Of a stretch of DNA of 10,000 nt, positions 1 to 8,116 are shown piece by piece; positions within the stretch are counted from its first letter, which is position 1, and every line of letters begins with the position of its first letter. A program made the translations under genes and the position numbers. Where the stretch lies: positions 1 to 10,000 of the forward strand of contig VIGQ01000288.1 in assembly GCA_009663005.1 (NCBI GenBank). The letters are read 5' to 3'. The notes below the pieces were generated by a model. The model was not told the origin of the DNA. It ran no database searches and was given only the letters and a program-made list of their open reading frames with translations. The DNA is from Actinidia chinensis. Taxonomy: Eukaryota; Streptophyta; Magnoliopsida; Ericales; Actinidiaceae.

Positions 1-714
1 AACCAAAACACTTAGTCTATAAATTTTATAATTGTTCAAATCTTATTTGATTTCAAAACTTTTACATAATCTAACTAACAAAACGTTTATCTACAGTAAA
101 AGTTTTATAAATTACTACCACAGCCTTACAATCTTTTTAGAAATTCGTTACATTTTAATTTCCTTGCTTCTCTCTGCACACAACCTTACTGACCAATGGT
201 TAGTTTATAATTATTTTGGCATTGAAATAATTATCATTAATTCGTAAAATTAATATTTAATTACTAGACATATAACTTATAACATATAAAATTCTCGAAT
301 TTTCTTAAATCAATACGTAACTATTTTTTATTCAAATTTTCCAAAGTTTCTGTTCCATTAACTCTTCCAATTTTCGATTGCAACTGTAAACCGTGGTCCG
401 ATTTTGAATCACTTTCTAATCTTAATTTTATAAATGTTCTGACATGAAAGTTTTAGATAATTTTGATTATCTTTTCCAACGCAACTTAAATAAAGTAAAT
501 TCGGACATCGTATAAAAAGTTAGGATCAAAATAATACGGGTGTCTGTTTCCAGTAAAAATTCGAATTCCGAATTCCGAACTTTTGATTACAAAAACAAAA
601 ACGTATAAATAATAAGATTTTCGGGGTATTTAGCGGTTTTAACTTAAACTAGATACGATGTTCTATAATAAGGCCTTAAACAATTAAAGAAGATGAAGTT
701 TGCAATTACCACCT
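1..714. other. AT-rich intergenic DNA, no gene seen
   Basis: The stretch is strongly AT-rich with stop codons in all frames. The only open frame of any size is a biased, leucine/isoleucine-rich chance frame near the left edge. A heptamer GAATTCC is duplicated in tandem at 563-576. The phrasing around 340-560 resembles non-coding parts of plant LTR retrotransposons, but I could not find paired ends, so no element is called. Confidence 0.6.
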
Positions 715-1190
715 CGCGGAAAAAAAACAATATCGGCACTTGGTCTTTCCTCACTCTTTCTTTCTTCCTATTTTTCTTCTTTTCCTTTCCTTCTATTCTC
801 TGTTTCTGATGGATGAAGCTGAGACTGAATTGTTACCATCTTTTATAAGTTTAAGATTTGGCTTAGTAGGCTTTGGCTTTCTCCCATGCAAACAACCTAC
901 AACCTCACATGCAACAACACCACCTATTAACCCAACACCCTTTTTGTTTGTTTTATAATACACACACATGCCCAGCATGTGCGCACAACACAGCTCTCAA
1001 CCTGTTCACACACCCGCATGGCAACGTATCACCATATGTTCGCTATCGTCGTGCCCGCGTGCCACAACGTGTCGAATTATCGTGTCGCTCTCTGAATTTA
1101 TTTAAAACTTTATTAAAAAAATATTAGTTATTTTTAATCAAATTAAAATTAATTGATCACTTATTTTAAAATACTCATTTTTGCGGTTCG
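715..1190. other. Pyrimidine tract and low-complexity spacer, no gene seen
   Basis: A pyrimidine-rich tract runs from about 744 to 801, followed by CA-rich sequence around 959-1000. The motif CGTGTCG occurs at 1068-1074 and 1081-1087. It recalls a dispersed CGTGTCG-rich repeat common in plant genomes, here only as a short decayed piece. The overlapping short open frames on both strands are low-complexity and carry no domain. GC content rises sharply at about 1190, which looks like the edge of the next block. Confidence 0.45.
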
Positions 1191-1627
1191 GGGTAATCAC
1201 AACTCCGGGCGCGGGTTAACTTGACCATGTTGGGTTGTCTTTAGGGATGCCAAGCTCAGAAACAAGCAGCCACCCTCCAAGAAGGACTCAGAGACCCTTG
1301 AGAACTTGCTTGTTGTAGTTATCCCCTACTCGATTGACCCCTTGTTGAAGACTCGCTCCATGCCAAGGCCACATTCCATCTGCCTGAAGCTCGGCAAAAC
1401 CACTCCGTAGTAGCAGCCTTGTCTGATCCTGGGTGCAGACGCATAGCTGGCATCCCAGCCCTGTTAGTGGCCAACCAATCAGTCTTAATCTGATCAATTT
1501 CTCTCACTCAGCGTGAGCTTGGCCTTGTTCATGCTTCGATTCCAAGTCGCCCACCTTCTTCTTGCCCTCTTTATAGCTAGCCCTGATTGCTTCGCCATGC
1601 GTCCGAGATGGCCACCCTCTTTGGGCT

Positions 1628-1704
1628 CTACAAACCAAAAGCATAGAAAAAGCTAAGTATTCGATAATGCACTTTTCAAAACTAATCGAAGTCATAATGC
1701 TTAC
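1628..1704 (-). other. Predicted 77-nt intron of the decayed minus-strand gene
   Basis: On the minus strand the donor reads GAG|GTAAGC at 1704 and the acceptor reads TTGGTTTGTAG|AGCCC at 1628. The interior is AT-rich against GC-richer flanks, as expected for a plant intron. The upstream text ends in CQHIE and the downstream text continues as a Lys/Glu-rich coiled-coil-like segment in one frame. Inferred from sequence only, with no transcript evidence. Confidence 0.5.
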
Positions 1705-2619
1705 CTCAATGTGTTGGCACCACCAACAACTTCTCAGTATCTTCCAGGGCTCTTCGAGAGGGGCGGCTATATCGTTTTGCAGCATGACAGCCCGCTCGAG
1801 GGCCACATTAGTGTCATGCTCTACCAGACCGCCGTCACTTGTCTGCCAGCTCATAAGCGAATAACCTCGAGTCTCCAACCTCAGAAGGCCGCACCTGAGA
1901 TTGTGTTCCCCTGTTCTTCTTTGTGGGCCTCTTGGGCCTACTCGTTGAGGGCTCCCTCTCTTTGCGTTTGTCCAGAAGGGGAACTTTGGATAGTTTTGCT
2001 CGACCGTCCCCTTATTGTCTTAACCAACTCCATTATCGGATCAACATTCATTAGGGGATCTGGCTAAAAAGAAAACTGATATGGCAAGATCACCAACCGA
2101 TGTCTTGTTTCTTCTTTAGATTCCTGAACCTTATTATGTTGACTTTCGACCGAGGGGTTTTGTGTCAACCCACCAATCTCATCCCCTCTCACTAATTGAG
2201 GCATAGCAACGAGTACGATCATCTGCATGCTTTTTGTCTGAGTTTAAGATGGAGATCGATAGGTTGGGTTCTCGGGCTTAACCACGGAATAATCGACCCC
2301 GCCTCTATTTAGCACAAGTTGACTATTCAGCCTCTTCTTCTTCCTCCTCAATCTCGTCGAGGAATTCAGAGAAGTATAACTCGAAGAGCTTGAGGTGATA
2401 TCTTCTCTTCGTCCTTTAACTCAGGTAGGGGGCGATGAGCACTGAGCTTCTTCTTTGGACCCCTTTGTATTGAAGGCTTCGTGGTGTCGAGAGCCCGCCC
2501 CTTGATTGCAAAAAAGGAAGATTGGCCCTTACCAATCTCTGCACTCATATGCAGATGCGGCCTACATGAGGAGTGTGCTAATCCTTGACTCTTGCAATTT
2601 TGAACTTGTCATTGAAAAT

Positions 2620-2694
2620 CTACACAAGTAGCACAAATAGATAGCAGCAACAACAGTATAAGGAATTTACAAAGGCACGAAGAACCAGACTCAC
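2620..2694 (-). other. Predicted 75-nt intron of the decayed minus-strand gene
   Basis: On the minus strand the donor is TTCCG|GTGAGT at 2694 and the acceptor is ACTTGTGTAG|ATTTTC at 2620, with a T-rich interior. It is almost the same length as the intron at 1628-1704, which supports both being real relics. The exon that follows soon meets a stop, consistent with decay. Confidence 0.42.
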
Positions 2695-2960
2695 CGGAAG
2701 AAACTACTATCCAGTAAAACGTCATATGTACCTCGGGAAATGACAAAGGAAAGGCCGTCTCCCGCAGCCCGGAACTCCAACCACCCAAAAACCCAGACTG
2801 ACTCCTCAAAATCAATCTTTGTCCGGCGCCGAGTGACCCACCTTTCCAAGCCCTCGTCATCATGAACCAACAGCCGAGCTTGGTTTAACTCCTGTTCTGA
2901 AAACAAACAAGTCAGTTGAACGAGCTCAGGCAGCCGTTGTAATGAGCTTTTGGAGAACAA

Positions 2961-3204
2961 ATTTAGATGTGCTTCAACGAGAGCACACCAGACTCTGCCC
3001 CTAACAAGGCAACTACCGCTAAAGGACAGCTAACTAACCCTCCCACTGCCTCGAACCAATCTTGGTAGCAGAAAGTCTAGGGGACAAAACCAGTCCACTA
3101 GTCATATAGATGACTCCAACTTACATAAACCCAAAGTTCACAATAATAGCGGACAAACAAATTTCAAACAAATCCAGAAATGCAGAAACACAGATAGAGA
3201 AATC
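2961..3204 (-). other. Upstream flank of the minus-strand gene, left of nested LTR
   Basis: No open frame of note. Read on the minus strand, this joins smoothly to 4376 onward once the inserted LTR is removed. A candidate acceptor TTGTTTTCAG ends at 2897 and a candidate donor GTAAAGCTTC begins at 4427. The stretch could therefore be the 3' part of one long intron or leader. It could equally be old LTR leader sequence. Confidence 0.3.
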
Positions 3205-3209
3205 AATTA
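3205..3209. repeat. Left target-site duplication AATTA
   Basis: Five bases AATTA directly before the proposed LTR start at 3210, matching AATTA directly after its end. Five bp is the usual duplication length for plant LTR elements. The AT-rich setting makes a chance match easier, so this is support rather than proof. Confidence 0.5.
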
Positions 3210-4370
3210 TTTGACGACCGACCCTCCCGGGCCGTTAATTAATTACCTAATTCGGCCGTATTTTTTCTCAAATATCAAATCAGAGCACTATTTTTACAAA
3301 TCAAGAGCACTATGTTCTTCAAATATCAAATAGTCTCCAAAATTTATTTTTACAATTCTCCAAATATAATTAATACCAAAATCAAAATCTTTAAGTCTTT
3401 CACTCGACCCATCTCGTACTATCCAACTCCACGTCCTCTCTGAAAATATTGAAACAGGGAAGTAGACAATACGACCGGGAATATGCTCAACGAATCACTA
3501 TGGCTCACACACAAATGTCAGAGTAGCACAACGAATCCATATGTCATCAAAAGACCTCATACCAGGTCTTTCCTGATACATTACTAGTGATCGGCGCCTC
3601 CATCCACGTCTCCTACTCTCGGTTTTTTTTCCGGTCATATGGACTATTGGCGGATCCACTCAGTACATTTCCATTCATTCCCATAGCAATTTAGCCATCA
3701 ACAAAAACATCAGACATATCACGATCCACAAAATCCATGGATTTCATTCAACGATAGCACACATACTCAAGAGGAATACAAATCAGATCTTTTTAGAAAA
3801 ACACTCCAGAGTTAAGAAAGCATATTGTATACTCCGCGTACCTCAAATTAAAATTAAACACCTTAGATATTAAGATCTGCTCCCATGATCATCAATCTAA
3901 AATTTCACAAGTTGCTCTGACATCATCCGACCATTGATCTACAACCCCTCTTTCATTATCCAATAGTAACCACAAACCAAGATAATTTCTCAAATCTCAT
4001 TTTTTTTTTCTTTTCTCTCTTTCTTCATTCGCCTCCTCTATGTGGGCGTGCTCTCTCTCTCTCTCTGTTCTTGAGACTCTTCCCCCTTCCCTCTCACCTA
4101 TTCTCCTCTTTTTATTTACACTAACAAATATAAACACCCCAGTACATCAGACCAAATCATTTCTACATCAATCACATCCATTTCTTTTTTATTATTATTT
4201 TCTTTTCTTTTGCTTCCTTTCCACCGTGTACCCTCCACTAACCTAAAAATTGCACTCCCGTCATCTTTTACATCATTATATTATATTATTGAAACTTAAA
4301 TATCTTCTTTAATTTTATTCCAAAGTTATAAATCTTTCAATATCCCAAAACTAAAAATCAGGTTCTTACA
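3210..4370 (-). mobile_element. Probable solo LTR, Del/Tekay-like (Ty3/Gypsy chromovirus)
   Basis: About 1.16 kb with no coding capacity. Read on the minus strand it opens TGTAAGAACC at 4370 and closes with GGGAGGGTCGGTCGTCAAA at 3210, so the expected final CA appears mutated. It is flanked by AATTA on both sides. The order of motifs resembles Del/Tekay-type LTRs known from many plants: an AT-rich first part, a purine-rich leader with a (GA)n run, a long middle rich in TATG/GTTG words including CCATATGACCGG, and a tail of short words about TTTGTAAAAATAG before the GC-rich end. There is no primer-binding site or polypurine tract next to it and no second copy in the window, which is why I call it solo. 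Family assignment is from memory of the pattern, without a search. Confidence 0.55.
4051..4066. repeat. (CT)8 microsatellite
   Basis: Eight uninterrupted CT units inside the probable solo LTR. On the LTR's own strand it is a GA run in the presumed leader. It lies in a wider pyrimidine-rich tract from about 3998 to 4110. Confidence 0.9.
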
Positions 4371-4375
4371 AATTA
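4371..4375. repeat. Right target-site duplication AATTA
   Basis: AATTA immediately right of the LTR end CTTACA, matching the copy at 3205-3209. Confidence 0.5.
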
Positions 4376-4840
4376 CATATCACCAAAAGTACAAGAATCG
4401 CAAAGAGAATGAAGATAGAAGCTTTACCAAGGGTTAAGCTCAGAAGGCAATTGACTTATGAAAATTAAAAATCAGTCGACGAAATCGGATAATGGTTTCT
4501 AAAGGATTGTCGGACGATTGTAGCAAGATAAGGAAGCTTTTCTCGTTCTAGAGTACTCTCCAAAGTTCGAAACACCTGGTGAAGGATGAAAGCCAAATCG
4601 ACCTCAAAGAAGGAAGGTGAAGAGGCGAAAAAATCCAAGAACGTGTCTTAATGGGTGGGTGAAGTCACGCGCTAGTAACCCGCCTCCCAAGATCCAAGGG
4701 CCACAGAGGAACAAATAGTCAATTTGAAAGAACTTATTGTCAACCTCTTTCAGATATGTAAGGGTATAATATCGGCAAATTTTGACAACAATAATTAAAA
4801 AAAATTCATAAAAATATTATTTCCAATTCCACAGATACTA
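4376..4840 (-). other. Older sequence split by the LTR; promoter/leader-like on minus strand
   Basis: Read on the minus strand, this goes from AT-rich DNA (4840-4740) into a GC-richer part with GCGCGTGACTTCACCC (about 4660-4675). A 60-codon frame without an ATG follows (4465-4647) and then a good splice donor GTAAAGCTTC at 4427. This looks like promoter, first exon and start of first intron of the minus-strand gene whose remains lie at 1200-2960. The motif order also fits the first half of a second Del/Tekay-like LTR that was itself invaded, starting TGTGGAATTGG at 4833. I cannot separate the two readings. No intact gene is present. Confidence 0.3.
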
Positions 4841-4984
4841 CTGATTGGCTAATGTTTCAAAATTAATGTTTGGTTATTAAAACTATATAATTGAACCCAA
4901 AACCACCAATTAAGAAGAGAAAAATCGAAAACCTGTCTCTAACTTACTCAAAAAACACGCACTGGTAAAAAGGTAAAATTTTAG
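4841..4984. other. Short AT-rich spacer
   Basis: AT-rich sequence with no open frame, no paired repeat and no motif that I can assign. It separates the decayed minus-strand unit from the GC-richer LTR-like block on its right. Confidence 0.5.
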
Positions 4985-5890
4985 GGCTCGTTTGCCTTGC
5001 ATCACCAAGCAACGAACTCAAGAACAATCACACTCCCAGCGCACATGACCTCACGAGGCATCAACCTAGATCATGCGAACTGAGGGACAATTGTAAGTTG
5101 AAAATTATACAATGGCGTCACCCTAGCCTAGGCTAGGGCAAGGCCTTTGTCGAGCTATCTCTAGGAAGTAAGCTCGATAATTCCCTGCGCCGGAGCTCGG
5201 TGAAAACAAACAACCAGTGAACACTAGCCTTTGGTCGGGTAGTACAGTCTCCATTAGGCTGTCGCTATACGATCCATCTCAGGATCCTCTCTCTGTAGCT
5301 CAGAGCGTTCATTGCGGAAGAAATTATCGGCCGAGCTAATGCACTCATTGCCTTGAGCTAAATCGCTATTTAGCAAGCTCGAATAATAACCATTCTAAAG
5401 GTTGGACGGGCGCAATGGCCGGCGGCGATCTCGAGGGATGTCAAGAGACAGAGGTGACTTTTGCACGTCAGAGTTTCTCTTGACAGTTCCCACGCTTTTA
5501 AATGGGACATCGGCAATATGATGAGGGGCTCCAGCCACGCCGTAGGGGCACGCCGAGTCAGTCGCATAATTACTGACACGGTAATCGTAAAGTTAAGTAT
5601 GCACTGAGTTGCAGCCTGTCGAGTGACAAGGTTTCGGGCATCGAGCCACGCGCTGAGCTAAGTCTTAAAAGGGAAGATGTTGTTTCACAAGTACATGTAA
5701 ACTGGCTTTGAAACTACTTACACACTCTCTCGTCTAAGATTCGTTGACATCTAACTTAACTGTCGGAGGTTATTTTCTGGAAAACAGCTCCGTTTGTAGT
5801 TTTCACTGTTTTGGTGATGCAGCTAAGGTATCGCTAGTTGGACGAACGTAATTAAGCTACTATGCCTTCGAAACTGCCGCGGGTATCTAT
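4985..5890 (+). mobile_element. LTR-like block, Tat/Retand-like (Ty3/Gypsy)
   Basis: A GC-richer, non-coding block between AT-rich flanks. On the plus strand it contains TGAGGGACAATTGTAAG at 5081 and many 'gagctcg' words. Near its right end it carries the series CTCTCTCGTCTAAGATTCG (about 5727), GTTGACATCTAACTTAACTG, GTCGGAGG (about 5763) and GGAAAACAGCTCCG. That series is the typical R/U5 wording of Tat-lineage LTRs, which usually have 'gacttaagcgtcggagg' followed by a TTTTGCAGG-like word; here GGTGATGCAG ends at 5822. Exact ends are unresolved. One option is 5081-5842 flanked by CGAAC at 5076-5080 and 5843-5847, which would make it a solo LTR, although the right end then lacks CA. The minus-strand open frame within it (5370-5579) is probably a shadow. 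Confidence 0.45.
5121..5138. repeat. 18-bp perfect palindrome
   Basis: CCCTAGCCT followed directly by AGGCTAGGG, with no loop. It lies about 40 bases after TGAGGGAC in the LTR-like block, so it would be in U3 if the LTR starts at 5081. It could form a cruciform or be a dimeric protein-binding site. No function is shown. Confidence 0.9.
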
Positions 5891-6256
5891 TCTTCGTTTA
5901 CTTCCTTTCTTCCTTCAAACAACAATCCAAACCCATGGTAAACCAAACTACGAAATAGTTTGATAATAATTGCATGTCTCGCAAATCTCACAAGTTCTTT
6001 TTCTTTAGTTTATACTATTATTTTTGTACTGTTTTGAATTCGTTGCCTCGTTAAAAAATTTATATTCGTTGGGTTGTGTAACACATAAATAATCCCTTAA
6101 TATACATTATGCTATTTGTCAATACTAGAGTATCAGATTTTATACAAAAAAAAAAATAACAGTTTGAGCGGAGTTTGGTTCCGTAGACCCACCCATAGTA
6201 AAGCATAGAAAAAAGAATTTTACAAATAAAAATAGAAATATACAATTAAAGGATAT
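5891..6256. other. AT-rich spacer, no gene seen
   Basis: AT-rich DNA with poly-A runs. The only sizeable open frame (minus strand, 6060-6245) is short, low-complexity and overlaps no recognisable motif. No paired terminal repeats were found. Confidence 0.55.
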
Positions 6257-6295
6257 GGGGATGGGGCTGGGGATGGGGAGGGGGATGGGACGGGG
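6257..6295 (+). repeat. G-tract array, G-quadruplex-forming minisatellite
   Basis: Seven runs of three to five G lie in 39 bases (6257-6260, 6263-6266, 6269-6272, 6275-6278, 6280-6284, 6287-6289, 6292-6295), separated by loops of one or two bases. The unit is mostly GGGGAT with variants GGGGCT and GGGGAC. It exceeds the usual four-run quadruplex rule and stands out sharply from AT-rich flanks. It is not the plant telomere repeat TTTAGGG. Confidence 0.9.
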
Positions 6296-6436
6296 CGTGG
6301 TAAGGCACTCCTATTATTATCCTTTGATTAATCAATCATCTTTTTTTTGTGGTTCAAATTTATGATTATGTTGCTAACGTGCTATCCGTTCTCCGCGCAC
6401 AAAAAAACTGGCACACGGAGTCACTTGAAGGGAAAT
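6296..6436. other. Short spacer without recognised features
   Basis: Mixed-composition sequence between the G-tract array and the first fold-back element. No open frame or repeat that I can assign. Confidence 0.5.
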
Positions 6437-6660
6437 GGACATATTAGCAAAGTCAAGTCTTTTTTTTTTTAGTTTTTGTTTTAAAAAATATAAAATTTAA
6501 GCTTTTTTACTTTTGTGAGTTTACTTTACCTAAAATTAAGCAAAAAAAGTTTAAAAAAAATAAAAAAGTTAATTTTTGATTGGCCTTTTTTACTTATTTA
6601 AAGCAAAAAAAGAAATAAAAAAAAACTAAAAAAAAACTGGTTCAACTGAGCCTTATGACC
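6437..6660. mobile_element. Poly-A/T fold-back element, MITE-like
   Basis: The outer ends pair imperfectly: GGACATATTAGCAAAGTCAA at 6437 against the reverse complement of the right end, GGTCATAAGGCTCAGTTGAA. Inside them a T-rich arm (about 6458-6485, T10-AGTTTTTG) faces an A-rich arm (about 6610-6640, AAAAACTAAAAAAAAACTGG). The interior is almost entirely A/T. Because A/T runs pair easily by chance, the outer ends are the real support. No clear target duplication was found. Confidence 0.35.
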
Positions 6661-6677
6661 ACTTCTGTTTGTTTCAA

Positions 6678-7198
6678 ACGCTAATTTTACACAAACACTT
6701 TTTAAACTACTTATTTTATCAATTTTATCCTATTAACTAAAAAGTAAGTTAATCTTAATTCCATAATAATTTAATTGTATTACTTACATTCTTTTTTATT
6801 ATTAATCTTTTAAAATAGGACGAAATCGATCACATGTTCTCTAGTGCTTAAATTATACGCCTTGTCTAAAAATTTTTATTTTTTTGTAAAATAAGTCAAT
6901 ATTTTTTTTAAAAACTTATTAATAAGGGTTATGCTTGCTTTTACATGGCTGAATAAGTTTATATATGAGTTCATTGACTTATTTTTTATAAAAAAGTTAA
7001 TAAAATTTTAGACATAATAATATTTAATTTCATACATAGACAATATGTGATCGATTTTATCACTATTTCAAACAATTAGTAATGAAATAGGTATAAGTGA
7101 TACATTAAAACAGTAAAGTGAGTTTAAAATAGATTACTTTTTAATTAGAAAGTGAAAGTGATAAAAAATGATATTTAAAGTGTTTGTGCAATACGCAT
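6678..7198. mobile_element. Long fold-back MITE, about 520 bp
   Basis: The two halves are inverted copies of each other. ACACAAACACTT at 6689-6700 pairs with 7178-7189. CTAAAAAGTAA near 6737 pairs with TTACTTTTTAATTAG at 7134. ATCGATCACATGTT at 6825-6838 pairs with 7042-7055 with one mismatch. TGTCTAAAAATTTTTATT and AAAATAAGTCAAT (6863-6900) pair with 6973-7014. Arms are about 223 and 226 bp with a loop of about 72 bp. There is no coding capacity, so it is non-autonomous. Ends are set by ACGCTAATTTTACAC on the left and GCAATACGCAT on the right. No convincing target duplication was seen, so the superfamily (hAT or another) is open. Confidence 0.65.
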
Positions 7199-8100
7199 TT
7201 TTTCTAACCATTTCTCCATATTTTTTATTTGCAGTGGGTGTATCATATTTAAATCAAAAGTATGTTTTTTATCAACTAAATGTTTGTTCCAATTTTAATA
7301 ATGCTAGTTTTATTTAGGATAATTACCAGTAACACTCCCCTGAATAGTTTCTTTCTTATATAATGCCCTCACATTTTAGAAATTACACTGCCTACCCTTT
7401 TAGTTTTTTTGTCTCTTAACGAGGCAACAGAAATGGTACAATTCCTTTCATACACTCCACTTGAGAAGTGAAATTACCTTCTACGGTCTCCTTCCCGCTT
7501 TTATCTCCCTCTTTCTATCCTCCACGCATCCTCCCACCCAATCCACCACCCATTTCTTTGTTTTTTCAGCTTTGTAATTCCAAAATCAATCACCACCTTA
7601 TCTATCTCCAGTGTCTATTAACAATAAATTTGATAACACGTCTATGAAACCTCATCTCTATCCTCTCTTTCCACTCCCCTCTCCTCGTCTACACCTGCCA
7701 ATGACACCCAAATTGATAAACCATTCAACAAGAACTAAAGTATAAACCCATTCTGATTCTAAACAAATCCCAAATTAGCCACTAAATTCAGTTATCGAAT
7801 TACCTTTGCTTTCATTCGATACGTTTGCATCATTCCATCTCGTTTCTTCTTCGATCAATTTTTGCTCACTGATATAGAGAGATGAGAGGAGAGAGAGATG
7901 GGTGTTTGTATGGTCGAAGTGTGTAGTTTGGTACAGTTATGGGAGCCCGGTTTGAGTTGTGAGTCGTTGAAATACTAGATTTATCTATTGGACTGCAATA
8001 ATGGCGATTGCGATAATTTGTAGGTGGCATTTGTGTGGCGTTATTGTGAGGAGTGAAAGGGGCTGCGGAAGTCACCGATGGCGATGGATTCACATAAACA
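7199..8100. other. Intergenic DNA, CT-rich in part, no supported gene
   Basis: A stretch at about 7321-7400 (AATTACCAGTAACACTCCCC and following words) resembles a phrase that recurs near the ends of dispersed plant repeats, but no partner end is visible. From 7470 to 7700 the plus strand is CT-rich. The minus-strand frame at 7866-8093 is Pro/Ser/Thr/Asn-rich, starts at a GTG and has no domain; it looks like a by-product of GA/GT-rich sequence on the plus strand. Confidence 0.45.
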
Positions 8101-8112
8101 ATATATATATAT
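8101..8112. repeat. (AT)6 microsatellite
   Basis: Six AT units immediately left of the first AATGCTATGG terminal motif. TA-rich sites are frequent MITE insertion targets. Confidence 0.85.
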
Positions 8113-8116
8113 GAAG

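Larger units (their letters stand above)
1200..2960 (-). pseudogene. Decayed multi-exon gag-like or antisense transposon gene
   Basis: I read this on the minus strand as a broken gene of probable Ty3/Gypsy origin. From upstream to downstream it shows a frame opening at 2960 with the text LFSEQELNQARLLVHDDEG; a basic segment KPSIQRGPKKK (about 2450-2480); a serine run leading into an acidic run EIEEEEEEAE (about 2320-2400); a basic KREREP-like segment with RPKRPTKK (about 1900-1960); NVALERAVMLQNDIA (about 1770-1810); and a Lys/Glu-rich coiled-coil-like segment KEGKKKVGDLESKHEQ (about 1520-1570), continued in other frames by KLTLSE and DQIKTDWLATNR. Basic, acidic and coiled-coil parts in this order are usual in plant retrotransposon gag-like and 'putative plant transposon' proteins; I saw no zinc knuckle or reverse transcriptase. 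Two good introns (2620-2694, 1628-1704) keep plant splice signals. In-frame stops and at least two frame changes near 1500-1520 show it is not functional. Exact ends and family are uncertain. Confidence 0.42.

Noticed and set aside
740..958. Plus-strand frame with a hydrophobic start that could pass for a signal peptide.
   Set aside because: The hydrophobic Phe/Leu text is simply the translation of a pyrimidine tract, and nothing follows it.
1711..2067. Plus-strand open frame of 118 codons.
   Set aside because: It is the antisense shadow of the better-supported minus-strand gene, crosses its intron and exon without regard to them, and has no recognisable domain.
4586..4651. Short plus-strand frame MKAKSTSKKEGEEAKKSKNV.
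   Set aside because: Only 21 codons, lysine-rich by composition, and antisense to a better minus-strand frame.
3189..4837. CACAGATA at 3189-3196 and 4830-4837 as a target duplication for a longer LTR reaching TGTGGAATTGG on the minus strand.
   Set aside because: Eight bp is too long for LTR elements and the left flank does not then meet a TG/CA end. The AATTA reading at 3210-4370 fits better, although the longer unit is not fully excluded.
5370..5579. Minus-strand open frame of 69 codons.
   Set aside because: It lies inside the LTR-like block, is antisense to its LTR wording and has no domain.
1635..6215. Shared AAAGCATAGAAAAA at about 1639 and 6200.
   Set aside because: An A-rich 14-mer shared by chance is likely in AT-rich DNA, and the flanks do not match.
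7866..8093. Minus-strand Pro/Ser/Thr/Asn-rich frame.
   Set aside because: It starts at GTG, has low complexity and no motif, and follows from GA/GT-rich sequence on the other strand.
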